NCBI RefSeq assembly: GCF_000744455.1
Contig: NZ_JQLY01000001.1
Location: forward strand, 930,001-994,000
Direction: 5' to 3'
Length of the DNA stretch: 64,000 nucleotides
DNA from: Methanobacterium sp. SMA-27
GTDB taxonomy: Archaea; Methanobacteriota; Methanobacteria; Methanobacteriales; Methanobacteriaceae
This document shows positions 19,388 through 28,877 of this stretch, one piece after another; within the stretch, counting starts at the first letter, position 1; every line of letters begins with the position of its first letter. A program made the position numbers and the translations under genes. The notes beneath the pieces are model-generated. The model saw only the letters and a program-made list of their open reading frames with translations. It was not told the DNA's origin and did not search any database.

Positions 19388-19822
19388 ATGAAGCTTGCAA
19401 TTAAAAATATAAGTAAAAAGTTATTGAAAGATGAAACTAACAAAACTCATATCCAAATGTTTAGATACCTCTTTGTGGGAGGAGCTGCTTTCATAGTCGA
19501 TTTTTTATCTTTATTTATATTAACTGATTTTTTTGGCATTTATTATCTGATTTCTGCAGGAATAGCATTCATTTTAGGATTAATAGTTAACTACTTCCTT
19601 AGTATAAGCTGGGTTTTTAACAAAAGGAAATTAAAAAAGAGACACATTGAATTTGGAATTTTTGCACTTATTGGGATAGTAGGACTCGGATTAAACGAAA
19701 TATTTATTTGGTTTTTTACACAGGATCTTCAAATATATTATTTAATATCCAAAATATTTGCTGCAGTTATAATATTATTCTGGAACTTTTTTGCAAGAAA
19801 ATTCGTTTTATTCAGAGATTAA
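19388..19822 (+). CDS. GtrA-like membrane protein
   Basis: The 144-residue protein has four membrane segments in the GtrA arrangement. [20 protein letters not shown] starts helix one, [15 protein letters not shown] closes helix two, and the protein ends [11 protein letters not shown]. GtrA proteins are thought to help move lipid-linked sugars, often glucosyl or galactosyl polyprenyl phosphate, across the membrane. The ATG follows AAGGTGG. The flavoprotein at 19849 begins 26 bases later, so the two are probably one operon acting in surface polysaccharide assembly. Confidence 0.88.
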   Translation: MKLAIKNISKKLLKDETNKTHIQMFRYLFVGGAAFIVDFLSLFILTDFFGIYYLISAGIAFILGLIVNYFLSISWVFNKRKLKKRHIEFGIFALIGIVGLGLNEIFIWFFTQDLQIYYLISKIFAAVIILFWNFFARKFVLFRD

Positions 19823-19848
19823 AAGTATTTTTTTAATGAGGAAGATTA

Positions 19849-21477
19849 ATGCTTAATAAACAAGAAAATCAAAAAACAGCGATTATTATAGGTGCAGGTC
19901 CAGCAGGACTGACAGCAGCCTATGAACTACTCGATAAGACAGATATAAAACCAATTATTTACGAAAAAAGTAATGATATTGGAGGTATATCAAAGACTAT
20001 TAATTACAAAGGTAACAGGATCGATATTGGAGGTCATAGATTTTTTTCTAAATCAGAAAGAGTTATGGATTGGTGGATGAATATTTTACCACTTCAAGGT
20101 GCTCCTGCAAAGGATGATCTTGCAGTTGGAAGGGAAATACCAATATCAAATGAATCTATTAAACATGATATAGGGTCTGTTAAAACAAAAACGTTCCCTG
20201 CACCAGATCCTGAGAAGATTGATGAAGTGATGCTTAATCGTAGCAGGTTGTCACGGATTTTTTTTCTTAGAAAATTCTTTAACTATCCTATATCCTTAAA
20301 TTACAATACATTCGCTAATTTAGGAATTAAAAGAACTGTTAAAATAGGTTTAAGTTATATTAAAACATCATTTAGTCAAATAAAACCTGAAAAATCCCTT
20401 GAAGACTTTTTTATAAATAGATTCGGTGTTGAATTGTATCGTACATTTTTTAAGGATTATACAGAAAAGGTTTGGGGTGTTTCATGTAACCAAATTACAG
20501 CAGAATGGGGATCTCAACGGATAAAAGGCCTTTCTATAACAAATACAATATTGCATGCTTTCAAAAAGCGATTCACACGTGATAGTTCTATATCTCAGAA
20601 GAATGTTGAGACAAGTTTAATAGGTCAATTCATGTATCCAAAACATGGTCCTGGCCAGTTGTGGGAGGAAGTTGCAAAGCTCATTATAGAAAATGGTGGA
20701 GAAATACATCATGGAAATAAGGTTGTAGGAATAGAAAGCAAAGAAAATGAGTTAGATGCGATTAAAGTTTTGGATGAGTTTACAGGTGAATTTAAGAGGA
20801 TTGAGGGGGATTACTTCTTATCAACTATGCCAGTTAAAGATTTAATAAATTCTTTTGAAAAAAAGTTACCTTATGATGTTTCCGAAGTTGCACAAGGTTT
20901 AATGTACCGTGATTTCATAACAGTAGGCCTCCTTCTAAATGAATTGAAAATCAAAAATGAAACCAAAATGATTACGGTTAACGATTTAGTTCCTGACAAC
21001 TGGATATATATTCAAGAAAGGGATGTGAAGATAGGTAGACTTCAAATATTCAATAATTGGAGCCCATATCTTGTAAAAGATGACTCTAAAGTATGGATAG
21101 GTCTTGAATATTTCTGCAACGAAGGGGACGAAATGTGGAACATGTCTAATGAAAATTTCACAGATTTTGCTATCAAAGAATTAGAAAAAATTGACATCAT
21201 AAATGCAGACGAGGTAATTGATAGTGTAGTCATAAAAGTCCAAAAGACTTATCCTGCATACTTTGGAACCTATAAAAAGTTCGATATCATTAAAAATTTC
21301 ACGAACCAGTTTGAAAACCTTTTTCTAATAGGAAGAAATGGAATGCACCGTTACAACAATATGGACCATTCCATGCTCACAGCAATGACCGCAGTAGAAA
21401 ACATAAAAAATGATATAAAATCAAAAGAAAATATCTGGAACATAAATGCAGAAGAAGAATATCATGAAGAAAAATGA
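19849..21477 (+). CDS. FAD-dependent oxidoreductase, UDP-galactopyranose mutase-like
   Basis: The 542-residue protein opens with the dinucleotide-binding motif [17 protein letters not shown] and a second FAD contact ([12 protein letters not shown] near residue 60). Near the C-terminus it has [18 protein letters not shown], followed by a helix, as in the UDP-galactopyranose mutase/amine oxidase superfamily. The long insert (about 80-160) and [20 protein letters not shown] are typical of the larger archaeal members annotated simply as NAD(P)/FAD-dependent. Because it follows gtrA, a role in making or modifying a nucleotide sugar is likely, but the substrate is unproven. Confidence 0.85.
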   Translation: MLNKQENQKTAIIIGAGPAGLTAAYELLDKTDIKPIIYEKSNDIGGISKTINYKGNRIDIGGHRFFSKSERVMDWWMNILPLQGAPAKDDLAVGREIPISNESIKHDIGSVKTKTFPAPDPEKIDEVMLNRSRLSRIFFLRKFFNYPISLNYNTFANLGIKRTVKIGLSYIKTSFSQIKPEKSLEDFFINRFGVELYRTFFKDYTEKVWGVSCNQITAEWGSQRIKGLSITNTILHAFKKRFTRDSSISQKNVETSLIGQFMYPKHGPGQLWEEVAKLIIENGGEIHHGNKVVGIESKENELDAIKVLDEFTGEFKRIEGDYFLSTMPVKDLINSFEKKLPYDVSEVAQGLMYRDFITVGLLLNELKIKNETKMITVNDLVPDNWIYIQERDVKIGRLQIFNNWSPYLVKDDSKVWIGLEYFCNEGDEMWNMSNENFTDFAIKELEKIDIINADEVIDSVVIKVQKTYPAYFGTYKKFDIIKNFTNQFENLFLIGRNGMHRYNNMDHSMLTAMTAVENIKNDIKSKENIWNINAEEEYHEEK

Positions 21478-21485
21478 AAAATAGT

Positions 21486-21580
21486 GTAATCTTATCACAA
21501 TAATCAAAAATGCAATCAAATACTACGCAGGCAACAACCTAACAGCTGCATGCACATTCAAATTCAAAACAGGTTCCTAA
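21486..21580 (+). pseudogene. C-terminal fragment of a surface-type protein
   Basis: A start-less frame encodes NAIKYYAGNNLTAACTFKFK ending TGS. This looks like the last strand region of a secreted methanogen protein. The rest is absent. Confidence 0.35.
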
Positions 21581-22088
21581 AATACTTTTTTTTCTCTTTC
21601 TTGATTGCTAGCTTGCCGGATGAAATTTTCAAATAGCAAATGAAATTTCTGTATAAATTAGCACCTCTGAAAATAGCGTAACCTATGATTAAATGATGTA
21701 TATACTATAGATTATACCAAATTAATTAACGTAAATATAATAAAACAGTATACCTTTAAATAAAACCTATAGAACAAAGACTTAGTCTATAGCAACAATA
21801 ATAGATATTAAGTTAACCCACTATTTTATAATTAATTTCTTAATTAAGCGAGTGATAGATTAAGTGAACGTTTTCTCCATTGCAATTTTTAATTATTATA
21901 AAGATGCAATAGTTTAAATATGCAAAAAAAAATATCATCTGTGCTTCCTTTCCAAATTAATAGCGAACAAAAAAGCGAAGTATTAAGAGATTAAAACAAA
22001 AGAAGGGAGATAATGACATATTATATCCATAATTTTGAAAGGATTTCAATTATAAAAAAGAAAAATAGTTTAATTCTTAAATACTAGT
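21581..22088. other. Non-coding spacer
   Basis: No gene or clear structure is visible between the fragment at 21486 and the left arm of the inverted repeat. Confidence 0.4.
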
Positions 22089-22147
22089 CTATGAATAGCC
22101 AAAAAATATAAACTATTGACTTTGAAATAGTATTTTGCCTGCATACT
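22089..22147 (+). repeat. 59-base inverted repeat, left arm
   Basis: Its reverse complement equals 24135-24193 except at three positions. The arm contains ATTGACTTTGAAATAG and TTTTGCCTGCATACT. The conserved AGTATGCAGG end points inward in both arms. Confidence 0.9.
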
Positions 22148-22493
22148 AATCTGATACACTTTAAATTTGGTAATTTGTTCTAAAAAATATTAAAAAGACT
22201 GTATTACTTTTTTGTTAATTATATTTTTCATTATGTATACCCCCCCCATCTGCATATGATACTTAGCATATCCAATTCATTTTTTGTATTAATCAGTGGT
22301 TTTTTATTTTCATTGTTAATTAAATTATTATTTATTTTATCGTATTCGTAACAAAAATTTTTCTAAAAAATTGGGGACTAAAAAAGATTAGATAACTTCG
22401 TAAATGATGCTATGACGAAAAAAATTTTTAGTGGAATTTTTCAATAAAATTGTAACCACTTTCTATCAGAGCTAAAAAAGAGTAATTATACGA
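22148..22493. other. Spacer inside the inverted-repeat unit
   Basis: No gene is seen. A run of eight C (around 22240) is notable in such AT-rich DNA. Confidence 0.4.
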
Positions 22494-22655
22494 TTATGTT
22501 TTGTCAGCTGAGTAAACAGCAATGTCTAATTTTCTCGCTAAAAAATTTTCAATTGCCACACCAAATGCTTTGAAATGTTCAGTTTGCATATGCGTTTCTA
22601 ATACTTCTAGATTTGCCAAAACTGTATTTTCATGTTTAAATGGAAAAATAATGTA
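22494..22655 (-). pseudogene. Remnant of ABM-type monooxygenase (YgiN-like)
   Basis: The minus strand reads ANLEVLETHMQTEHFKAFGV, then AIENFLARKLDIAVYSADKT and a stop. This fits the C-terminal half of antibiotic-biosynthesis-monooxygenase-like dimeric alpha/beta-barrel proteins (typical pattern H..T.HF..F.....LL..P..I..Y). The first half and any start are lost. Confidence 0.5.
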
Positions 22656-22943
22656 CTATTATACGGATGTTTAATGATCCAAGTTGGGGATCCTATCAAT
22701 AAATTGAGCAAAGTGACATTTTTTGTTAATTAATGTTTTAAATGACCTGATTTATTTGAAATAGGAGCAAAGGGGGGTTATTGATTACAAATACATTAGG
22801 CAGATTTTAATCGTGTTTTAAGGTCATAAAAACCTTTAATAACGTTTTTATCCGATTTTCATGATCGAATTGTTTAAATGTGATTGTAATCAATTTATAA
22901 ACGGAATTAGTTATAACTTCGAAAATTGCTTATTATTTGATTT

Positions 22944-23834
22944 TTGGACATCGGGGGCGGTATAATCAGTAGGAAATTATTTTTATCGGTGTTATTATTA
23001 TTTGGATTAGCACTGATTATGAATTTTAGTAGTGTAGCTGCTATTAATAGTAGCACTTCAAATTCGACAATCAATCTAAACAAAACAAACAGCACTTCAA
23101 CAACTTTAATGACCACTACAAATACTGTAACAACAACCCAGACGATAAAAACAGTAGCGGCTGTAAATAAATATGGTTTAACACTTACTCAGATAAAAGA
23201 TGGACAATATAGGGCTCAAAAATTCTATTGTACATACAATAGATTACCAAACTATGTAAGTTATGGAACTACAAAAATACCGATAACTACATTTAAACAA
23301 ATTTTAGCGGCATATGGCTTAAAATTGATTTACAATACTTGGGTCACTGATACAAAGGTTGTATACGATCATCAGGACACATCATACACATGCGGCCCAT
23401 CGTCACTTAAGATGGATTTTTCAAATTATGGTATGAACCTAAATGAGATGGGGCTAGCTTCTTATGCAGGATCCAATTCTAACATAGGCACTACACATGT
23501 TGGACTGATCAATGCTGTTAGTAAAGTAAATTTAAAATATGGGACCCATTTCAGAGCATGGGATCAATCCTTCTCTTCAGTAGGATGGACTGGACTTTAC
23601 AGTTACATATCCCACAACAATCCAGTAATACTACACATAAGATCATTTTTAAATCCAAACTCGGGACATTATGTGCTTTTAACCGGAATAAACCTTTATT
23701 TAAAACAAGTAAAGATAGCAGATCCATCATATGGATATAGGACTCTTTCATTCAGTTCACTGCTAACAAAAATGAACTGGGTAGTTTCAACAGGAAGAAC
23801 AACTAAACCTTTGATATTCCTCACTAATACTTAA
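22944..23834 (+). CDS. Secreted pseudomurein endoisopeptidase-like cysteine protease
   Basis: The 296-residue protein has a signal segment (LSVLLLFGLALIMNFSSVAA), then a Ser/Thr/Asn-rich linker to about residue 75. One pseudomurein-binding repeat follows (YRAQKFYCTYNRLPNYVSYG). The last part is a papain-like C39/C71-type domain. The likely triad is Cys in SYTCGPSSL, His in NSGHYVLLTGI and Asp in VKIADPSYGY, as in the PeiW/PeiP enzymes that cut the peptide cross-links of pseudomurein. It could be a host wall-remodelling enzyme or a viral lysin descendant. The start is a TTG without a good ribosome binding site. It is the only intact gene between the 59-base inverted-repeat arms. Confidence 0.85.
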   Translation: MDIGGGIISRKLFLSVLLLFGLALIMNFSSVAAINSSTSNSTINLNKTNSTSTTLMTTTNTVTTTQTIKTVAAVNKYGLTLTQIKDGQYRAQKFYCTYNRLPNYVSYGTTKIPITTFKQILAAYGLKLIYNTWVTDTKVVYDHQDTSYTCGPSSLKMDFSNYGMNLNEMGLASYAGSNSNIGTTHVGLINAVSKVNLKYGTHFRAWDQSFSSVGWTGLYSYISHNNPVILHIRSFLNPNSGHYVLLTGINLYLKQVKIADPSYGYRTLSFSSLLTKMNWVVSTGRTTKPLIFLTNT

Positions 23835-23876
23835 AAAATTAAAAAACAGGGATTATTAAACGATATATAATCGATT

Positions 23877-23913
23877 TAAGAGGATTTAGACCTCTTAATT
23901 TTATTTTTTTTTA
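23877..23913 (+). terminator. Hairpin plus T-tract terminator
   Basis: TTAAGAGG and CCTCTTAA form an eight-base stem with a seven-base loop, followed by a run dominated by T. It lies 43 bases after the protease stop, well placed to end that transcript. Confidence 0.7.
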
Positions 23914-24134
23914 TCTATATATACGAAATATTCTTCTATTATTAATATTAGAATTTGAATTAATTGGAATAATTATATAAGGCTTAATAATTCATGGAGG
24001 CATGATAAAAAGCTGTGATAGTAAATGATATTCCATAATAGGTTGAATGATGAGGGCCTACCTCTGTAAAAATTACTTAATTGGGGTTGTTATATTCTCC
24101 ATTAAACTTTAAGAATATATATAATTATTCTGAA

Positions 24135-24193
24135 AGTATGCAGGCAAAATACTATTTCAAAGTCAATAGTTTATAATTTTTGGTTATTAATAG
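24135..24193 (-). repeat. 59-base inverted repeat, right arm
   Basis: See 22089-22147. The arms are 1987 bases apart and enclose the protease gene, its terminator and the ABM remnant. Confidence 0.9.
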
Positions 24194-24529
24194 GCCAGTA
24201 TTTAAAATTAAACTATTATTCCTCTTTTACAGTTGAAATTCCTTGAAAATGAGGAGTACAATATATCATATTCGGCAATCTTTTACTCTAAACTCTCAAT
24301 ACTATTACATTGGTATTAATCCAAAACTTTTCTATTGTAGTCCCTCCAATTATTCAAAATAATCCTAATAATGATATTTTTATATGATCATGACCTTATG
24401 AAATATTATGGACTATAATCATTTGATAATTATTTCAATGGGATTTATATTTTATTTGGAATAATTTTTGTAATTAAGTTCAAGAATCTATATTTAATTT
24501 TATATTTGATTCATTTGGGGTGGATGTGA
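24194..24529. other. Spacer upstream of the alcohol dehydrogenase
   Basis: No gene is seen. GGGGTGG just before 24530 is the ribosome binding site of the next gene. Confidence 0.4.
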
Positions 24530-25675
24530 TTGGATAATGAATTTGAACTGAGAAAGTTTGTTGCACCTGAATTTGTATTTGGTTCTGGTGCTAGATTTTT
24601 GTTGGGAAGATATCTCAAGAATTTCGAAGCAAACAAAGTTCTTTTAGTAACAGATCCAGGTATAGTTTCTTCAGGGTGGCTTGATGAGATTATTGGGGCT
24701 TTAAAATCTGGGGATTATGAATATGAATTATATTCCAATATTAAATCAAATCCCCGAACAGAAGAGGTTATGGAAGGGGCCCGAGTTTACGAGAGTAAAA
24801 GATGCGATGTGATAGTGGCTCTTGGTGGTGGTAGTCCAATGGACTGTGCAAAGGGTATAGGAATTGTAACTTCAAATAAAAAACATATAAATGAATTTGA
24901 AGGTGTAGATAAGGTTAGTATACCATCACCTCCTTTAATATGTATACCAACCACTGCAGGTAGTTCTGCAGATGTATCCCAATTTGCAATAATATCCGAC
25001 AGAGTGAGAAAAGTTAAAATTGCAATTATCAGTAAGAAACTTGTTCCAGATGTTGCATTAATTGATCCGGTTACTACTACAACCTTAAATCGGTACATGA
25101 CTGTTTGTACGGCATTTGACATATTAAGCCATGCTATGGAGGCTTATGTTTCTAATGCAAGTTCACCTATTACAGATATCCATTCTATTGAAGCAATAAA
25201 CCTTTTTTCATCTAATATAATACCTTGCATCAATGATCTTGATAATATACAATTCCGGGGTAATTTAATGCTTGCAAGTCTTCATGCTGGTTTGGCATTT
25301 TCAAATGCTAGTCTTGGCCTGGTTCATGCAATGGCCCATAGCCTAGGTGGTCTTAAAGATCTGCCTCATGGAGAGTGTAATGCCATTCTTTTAGAACATG
25401 TTGTGGATTTCAACTTCTCTTCTGAACCAGAAAGATACATTAAAATTGCTAAAACCCTTGGATTTAATGATTTAAATGATAAATACGGTCTTATAAAGGG
25501 TATAGTAAATCTTAAAATTGAAACTGGAGTGAATCGTACGCTTAAAGAGATCGATGTTGATGAGGAGGATATTCCAGAACTTGCAAAAAGGGCAATGCAA
25601 GATCCATGTATATTAACCAATCCACTTATACCTAAAATAAGTGATGTGGAGGAAATATTTAAAAATGCCTTATGA
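24530..25675 (+). CDS. Iron-containing alcohol dehydrogenase
   Basis: The 381-residue protein belongs to the group III (iron) alcohol dehydrogenases. It has the N-terminal [13 protein letters not shown], the NAD-binding loop [15 protein letters not shown] near residue 100, [12 protein letters not shown], and metal-binding histidines in [21 protein letters not shown] and [10 protein letters not shown]. Such enzymes oxidise or reduce small alcohols and aldehydes with NAD(P)H. The start is TTG behind GGGGTGG; no upstream in-frame ATG is available. Its end overlaps the start of a PAS histidine kinase by 11 bases, an unusual pairing that suggests translational coupling. Confidence 0.92.
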   Translation: MDNEFELRKFVAPEFVFGSGARFLLGRYLKNFEANKVLLVTDPGIVSSGWLDEIIGALKSGDYEYELYSNIKSNPRTEEVMEGARVYESKRCDVIVALGGGSPMDCAKGIGIVTSNKKHINEFEGVDKVSIPSPPLICIPTTAGSSADVSQFAIISDRVRKVKIAIISKKLVPDVALIDPVTTTTLNRYMTVCTAFDILSHAMEAYVSNASSPITDIHSIEAINLFSSNIIPCINDLDNIQFRGNLMLASLHAGLAFSNASLGLVHAMAHSLGGLKDLPHGECNAILLEHVVDFNFSSEPERYIKIAKTLGFNDLNDKYGLIKGIVNLKIETGVNRTLKEIDVDEEDIPELAKRAMQDPCILTNPLIPKISDVEEIFKNAL

Positions 25676-27206
25676 AACTGATGATTGGGATTCATTACGT
25701 GATAAGATTATAGGTCTTGGTGAATCTTCCATACAAAAGAGTTATTATCCTGAGTTACAGAAGAGATTGGGTGAACTTGAAAGATTTCGTGCTTTGCTGG
25801 ATCAGAGTAATGATCCAATTTTTCTTCTAGAAATTTCCTCAGGACGTTTTACTGATGTTACTAAATCTGCATCTGAGCAATTAGGATACCCCCATGAAAA
25901 AATGCTTGAGATGACCTTGAAAGACCTGGTGAATAATGATGAAATGATGAGAATTCAACTAATTTTAAATGAAATGGTTGAAAACAAGGAATCAACTGGT
26001 AAAAAAACCTTTTCGTCGGTTTTCAATACTGTTGAAAGTCAAAAAATTCCTGTTGAGATAAGTGCAAGTGTTGTTAATTTCAGCGATGTACTTTATATTG
26101 TTATGGTAGTAAGAGACATTACCGAACGTGAAAAGGCAGAAAAGGCTTTTGAAGAATCAGAACAGCGTTTAACGGATATTATAGATTTTTTACCCGATGC
26201 AACTTTTGCAATCGATCAAGATGGAAAAGTTATAGCTTGGAACAGAGCCATTGAAGAGATGACCGGTACCAAAAAAGAAGACATCATTGGTAAGGGAGAT
26301 TATGCCTATTCTGTACCATGGTATAATGAACATCGCCCTGTTCTAATTGATCTTATAGGAAATAATGATTCAGAGTATATTTCAAAGTATAAATACGTCA
26401 AAAAAGATGGCAAAACAATTTATGCAGAAGTCTTTGTACCTTCAGTATACAATGGTCTAGGCGCTTATCTATGGGTAACAGCATCACCACTTTTAGACAG
26501 TAATGGGCAACAATATGGTGCTATTGAGTCTGTAAGAGATATATCTGACCGTAAAAAAGCAGAAGACAAAATAAAAAAATCTTTAGATGAAAAAGAAACT
26601 CTTCTTCGAGAGATCCATCATAGGGTCAAAAATAATATGCAGATTATTTCTAGTTTATTGAACTTGCAAATACAATATGAGAACTTAGATGAGAGAGTAG
26701 GAGTTTTAAAGGAGAGCCAAGGCCGGGTGAAAAGCATGGCAATAATCCATGAAAAACTTTATCAGTCTTCAAGTCTTAACTACATCAATTTCAAAGAATA
26801 CATTGAGAAACTTATTTTGGATATATTCTATTCTTATGGAATCACATCAGGCGCCATTGAATCTGTATTAGATATTGAAGATATTCATTTAAACGTCGAC
26901 ACTGCCATACCACTAGGACTCATCATCAACGAATTAGTAACTAATAGTGTCAAATACGCATTTCCCAAATGTAAAGGAAAAATAACCTTAAAACTCGTCT
27001 CAAACAAAGACTTAATAGAACTCACTATCACTGATAATGGAATAGGAATACCAGAAGACCTCAATATAGAAAATTCAAAAACTCTTGGCCTGCAACTAGT
27101 ACAAAATCTTGTTAACCAATTAGAAGGAAAATTAGAATTGGATGTGAATCATGGAACAGAATTCAAAATCATATTTAAAGAATTAAAATACAAAGAAAGA
27201 ATTTAA
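25665..27206 (+). CDS. PAS-PAS sensor histidine kinase (HisKA_2 type)
   Basis: The 513-residue cytoplasmic kinase has a short N-terminal helix and two PAS domains (about 45-165, with [18 protein letters not shown], and about 175-305, with [20 protein letters not shown]). The HisKA_2 dimerisation/phosphorylation domain holds the histidine in [20 protein letters not shown]. An HATPase domain follows ([24 protein letters not shown]). There are no membrane segments. This is the soluble methanogen kinase type in which PAS domains may bind haem or redox ligands. I chose the ATG behind GGAGG inside the end of the dehydrogenase gene; GTG and ATG codons 21-24 bases earlier are alternatives. No receiver gene is adjacent. 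Confidence 0.9.
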   Translation: MPYETDDWDSLRDKIIGLGESSIQKSYYPELQKRLGELERFRALLDQSNDPIFLLEISSGRFTDVTKSASEQLGYPHEKMLEMTLKDLVNNDEMMRIQLILNEMVENKESTGKKTFSSVFNTVESQKIPVEISASVVNFSDVLYIVMVVRDITEREKAEKAFEESEQRLTDIIDFLPDATFAIDQDGKVIAWNRAIEEMTGTKKEDIIGKGDYAYSVPWYNEHRPVLIDLIGNNDSEYISKYKYVKKDGKTIYAEVFVPSVYNGLGAYLWVTASPLLDSNGQQYGAIESVRDISDRKKAEDKIKKSLDEKETLLREIHHRVKNNMQIISSLLNLQIQYENLDERVGVLKESQGRVKSMAIIHEKLYQSSSLNYINFKEYIEKLILDIFYSYGITSGAIESVLDIEDIHLNVDTAIPLGLIINELVTNSVKYAFPKCKGKITLKLVSNKDLIELTITDNGIGIPEDLNIENSKTLGLQLVQNLVNQLEGKLELDVNHGTEFKIIFKELKYKERI

Positions 27207-27242
27207 AATATATTTTTTTTTAAACCCTCATTTAAAAGTCAT

Positions 27243-27307
27243 TATATTTCATGATATAATTCAGTTATTACTATCCTAATTAGATTAGATTTAATTAACA
27301 TTTCCAT
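27243..27307 (+). repeat. 65-base direct repeat, copy 1
   Basis: TATATTTCAT, then ATTCAGTTATT, ATCCTAAT and TAACATT match 27687-27749 in order, with about ten differences and two single-base gaps. The pair brackets the gene at 27367-27648. Confidence 0.7.
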
Positions 27308-27366
27308 TGAAGTTTAGAGCATTCAAAAGGTTATCATATGATTTATTCAATATAGGATTTTGTTAA

Positions 27367-27648
27367 TCATTCTTCGTTTGAATATTCCTGATAGTGGTAA
27401 CTATGAATGAGTCTAAGATTTAAAAACCTGTTCTTTCCGCTTTTATAAATTATTTCTAATAATTGATCAGTCCCTTTGTGTAATATCAAATTGTCTATTA
27501 TGGTTTCATTAGGGTCATCATCTGAAAAAAATCCACTATATGAGTCATGGAATTCTTTATCCTCCTGCCCAACGACAAATATTATATCCCTACTATTCCT
27601 CAAGTCTATCTCGCCAAATCTTCTAAAACTTTTTAGCCTTATCCCCAT
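27367..27648 (-). CDS. Small soluble protein between direct repeats
   Basis: The 93-residue protein (MGIRLKSFRRFGEIDLRNSR) starts nine bases behind GGAGGG, a strong ribosome binding site. It is acidic in the middle (FFSDDDPNETIIDN) and has two histidines near the end (RLIHSYHYQEY). No known motif is seen. Because it is the only gene inside a pair of 65-base direct repeats it may be a recent insertion. Confidence 0.6.
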   Translation of the reverse strand: MGIRLKSFRRFGEIDLRNSRDIIFVVGQEDKEFHDSYSGFFSDDDPNETIIDNLILHKGTDQLLEIIYKSGKNRFLNLRLIHSYHYQEYSNEE

Positions 27649-27686
27649 TTAACACCCTCCATAGTTACTTTAGTCTAACAAGTCTA

Positions 27687-27749
27687 TATATTTCATAACA
27701 TATTCAGTTATTGTAATCCTAATCAGATTGGATTTACTAACATTGCCAT
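27687..27749 (+). repeat. 65-base direct repeat, copy 2
   Basis: Partner of 27243-27307. It lies between divergent genes, so it may overlap the promoters of 27367 (minus) and 27835 (plus). Confidence 0.7.
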
Positions 27750-27834
27750 GTTGTGTTGGATAGATTTTTAAGATCATCGACCATATTTTATTATCGAAAA
27801 TAAAACAAATAATAAGTTACTGGAGGTTTTTATC

Positions 27835-28332
27835 ATGGTGATTGCAAAGTGTGAGAAATGTGGAGAAGAGTATCAACTAAAATCTAATGAGAAACCTTCT
27901 GACTTTCAGTGTGAATGTGGGGGAGGATTATCCTCAAAAGAGGTACTAGTTGAACCTGTAAAACCCACAAAACCTAAAAAAACGTCTGAAAGTTGGAAAG
28001 AACAGAATAATGGTGTTAAAACTGGTGAATTTGAATTAAATGAACTCTTTGAATATGAGGAAAAAGCCAGTCGAATAGAATTATTTGTTAGGATATTTTA
28101 TGCTATTCCTGTTGGCATAATACTCTTTTTATATGGTATTATAGTGGGTATACTTTTAGCTCTACAATGGATAATAATATTACTCCTCGGACAACGAAAT
28201 GAAGGTTTAAATGATTTCATTAGAGGATATTTAGAATATTATGTCCATTTAATAAGCTATTTTGCTTATATGACTGATAAAAGACCAGGTGTGACTCCAA
28301 AAAAGGTTAAAATATACGAAGTTATTGAATAG
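27835..28332 (+). CDS. Zinc ribbon-DUF4389 membrane protein
   Basis: The 165-residue protein has an N-terminal zinc ribbon (CEKCGEEYQL, then FQCECGGGL: CxxC and CxC, within residues 5-30). A polar linker follows, then a DUF4389 domain with two membrane segments (RIFYAIPVGIILFLYGIIVG and ILLALQWIIILLLG). The C-terminal motif is YVHLISYFAYMTDKRPG. DUF4389 function is unknown. The ribosome binding site GGAGG precedes the ATG. The zinc ribbon is the same module that heads the proteins at 35939, 38260 and 39773, although more diverged. Confidence 0.8.
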   Translation: MVIAKCEKCGEEYQLKSNEKPSDFQCECGGGLSSKEVLVEPVKPTKPKKTSESWKEQNNGVKTGEFELNELFEYEEKASRIELFVRIFYAIPVGIILFLYGIIVGILLALQWIIILLLGQRNEGLNDFIRGYLEYYVHLISYFAYMTDKRPGVTPKKVKIYEVIE

Positions 28333-28341
28333 AATGTTTAA

Positions 28342-28404
28342 ATGTCTTGTAAAGAATGTGGAACTGAATTTGAAGGTGGAAATTTTTGTCATAAAACTAT
28401 ATGA
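28342..28404 (+). pseudogene. Fragment of a small zinc-ribbon protein
   Basis: Twenty codons from an ATG give MSCKECGTEFEGGNFCHKTI and a stop. This is the opening of zinc-ribbon proteins of the 'CxxCG....FC' type that usually continue into a membrane domain. The rest is missing here. Confidence 0.45.
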
Positions 28405-28423
28405 ACTTTTAGGTGGGTTAAAT

Positions 28424-28660
28424 ATGGGTTTAATAGAACGATATAATGAATACGCTAAAACCAAAAGCAAATACAGATTAATATTAATGATAGAAGAGTC
28501 AAGGTTACCCAATATCCACAATATTGATAAATTGTTGGACTATTTACCATACTTTAAAGATACAAAAAATCATTACTCTGAACTAATTAACAAACCACCC
28601 CAAATACCATTTTACAGTTACTCAGATATGGTAATGAAATTTTACAAATCTCTTTATTAA
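28424..28660 (+). CDS. Small charged protein of unknown function
   Basis: The 78-residue product starts at the ATG behind GGTGGG. The open frame extends upstream, but over a region that reads as a zinc-ribbon fragment in another frame. It is helical and rich in Tyr and Lys (LIERYNEYAKTKSKYRLILM). No motif is recognised. Confidence 0.5.
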   Translation: MGLIERYNEYAKTKSKYRLILMIEESRLPNIHNIDKLLDYLPYFKDTKNHYSELINKPPQIPFYSYSDMVMKFYKSLY

Positions 28661-28780
28661 AGCAAATACTCCACCTAAAAGACCAAATATTCCACTTAAT
28701 ATTCCTAAAACCAATTCAACTGTTCTAGAAGTTTTTTTTAATTCTACAGTTTTACTAGATTCTCCCCTAATGACTTATTT
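28622..28780 (-). pseudogene. Fragment with one glycine-rich membrane helix
   Basis: The minus strand encodes SKTVELKKTSRTVELVLGIL, then SGIFGLLGGVFALIKRF. This resembles the membrane segment of DUF4064-type proteins that often follow zinc ribbons. It has no start and overlaps the 3' end of the 28424 gene, so it is probably debris. Confidence 0.3.
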
Positions 28781-28877
28781 CTAAGAGATTTAATGTAAGT
28801 TAAAAAAATAAGTACTAAGTTCAACAGATTAACATCTAATCATTTTCTGTATAGAGGATGGGGAGAGTTGTTTTAAA

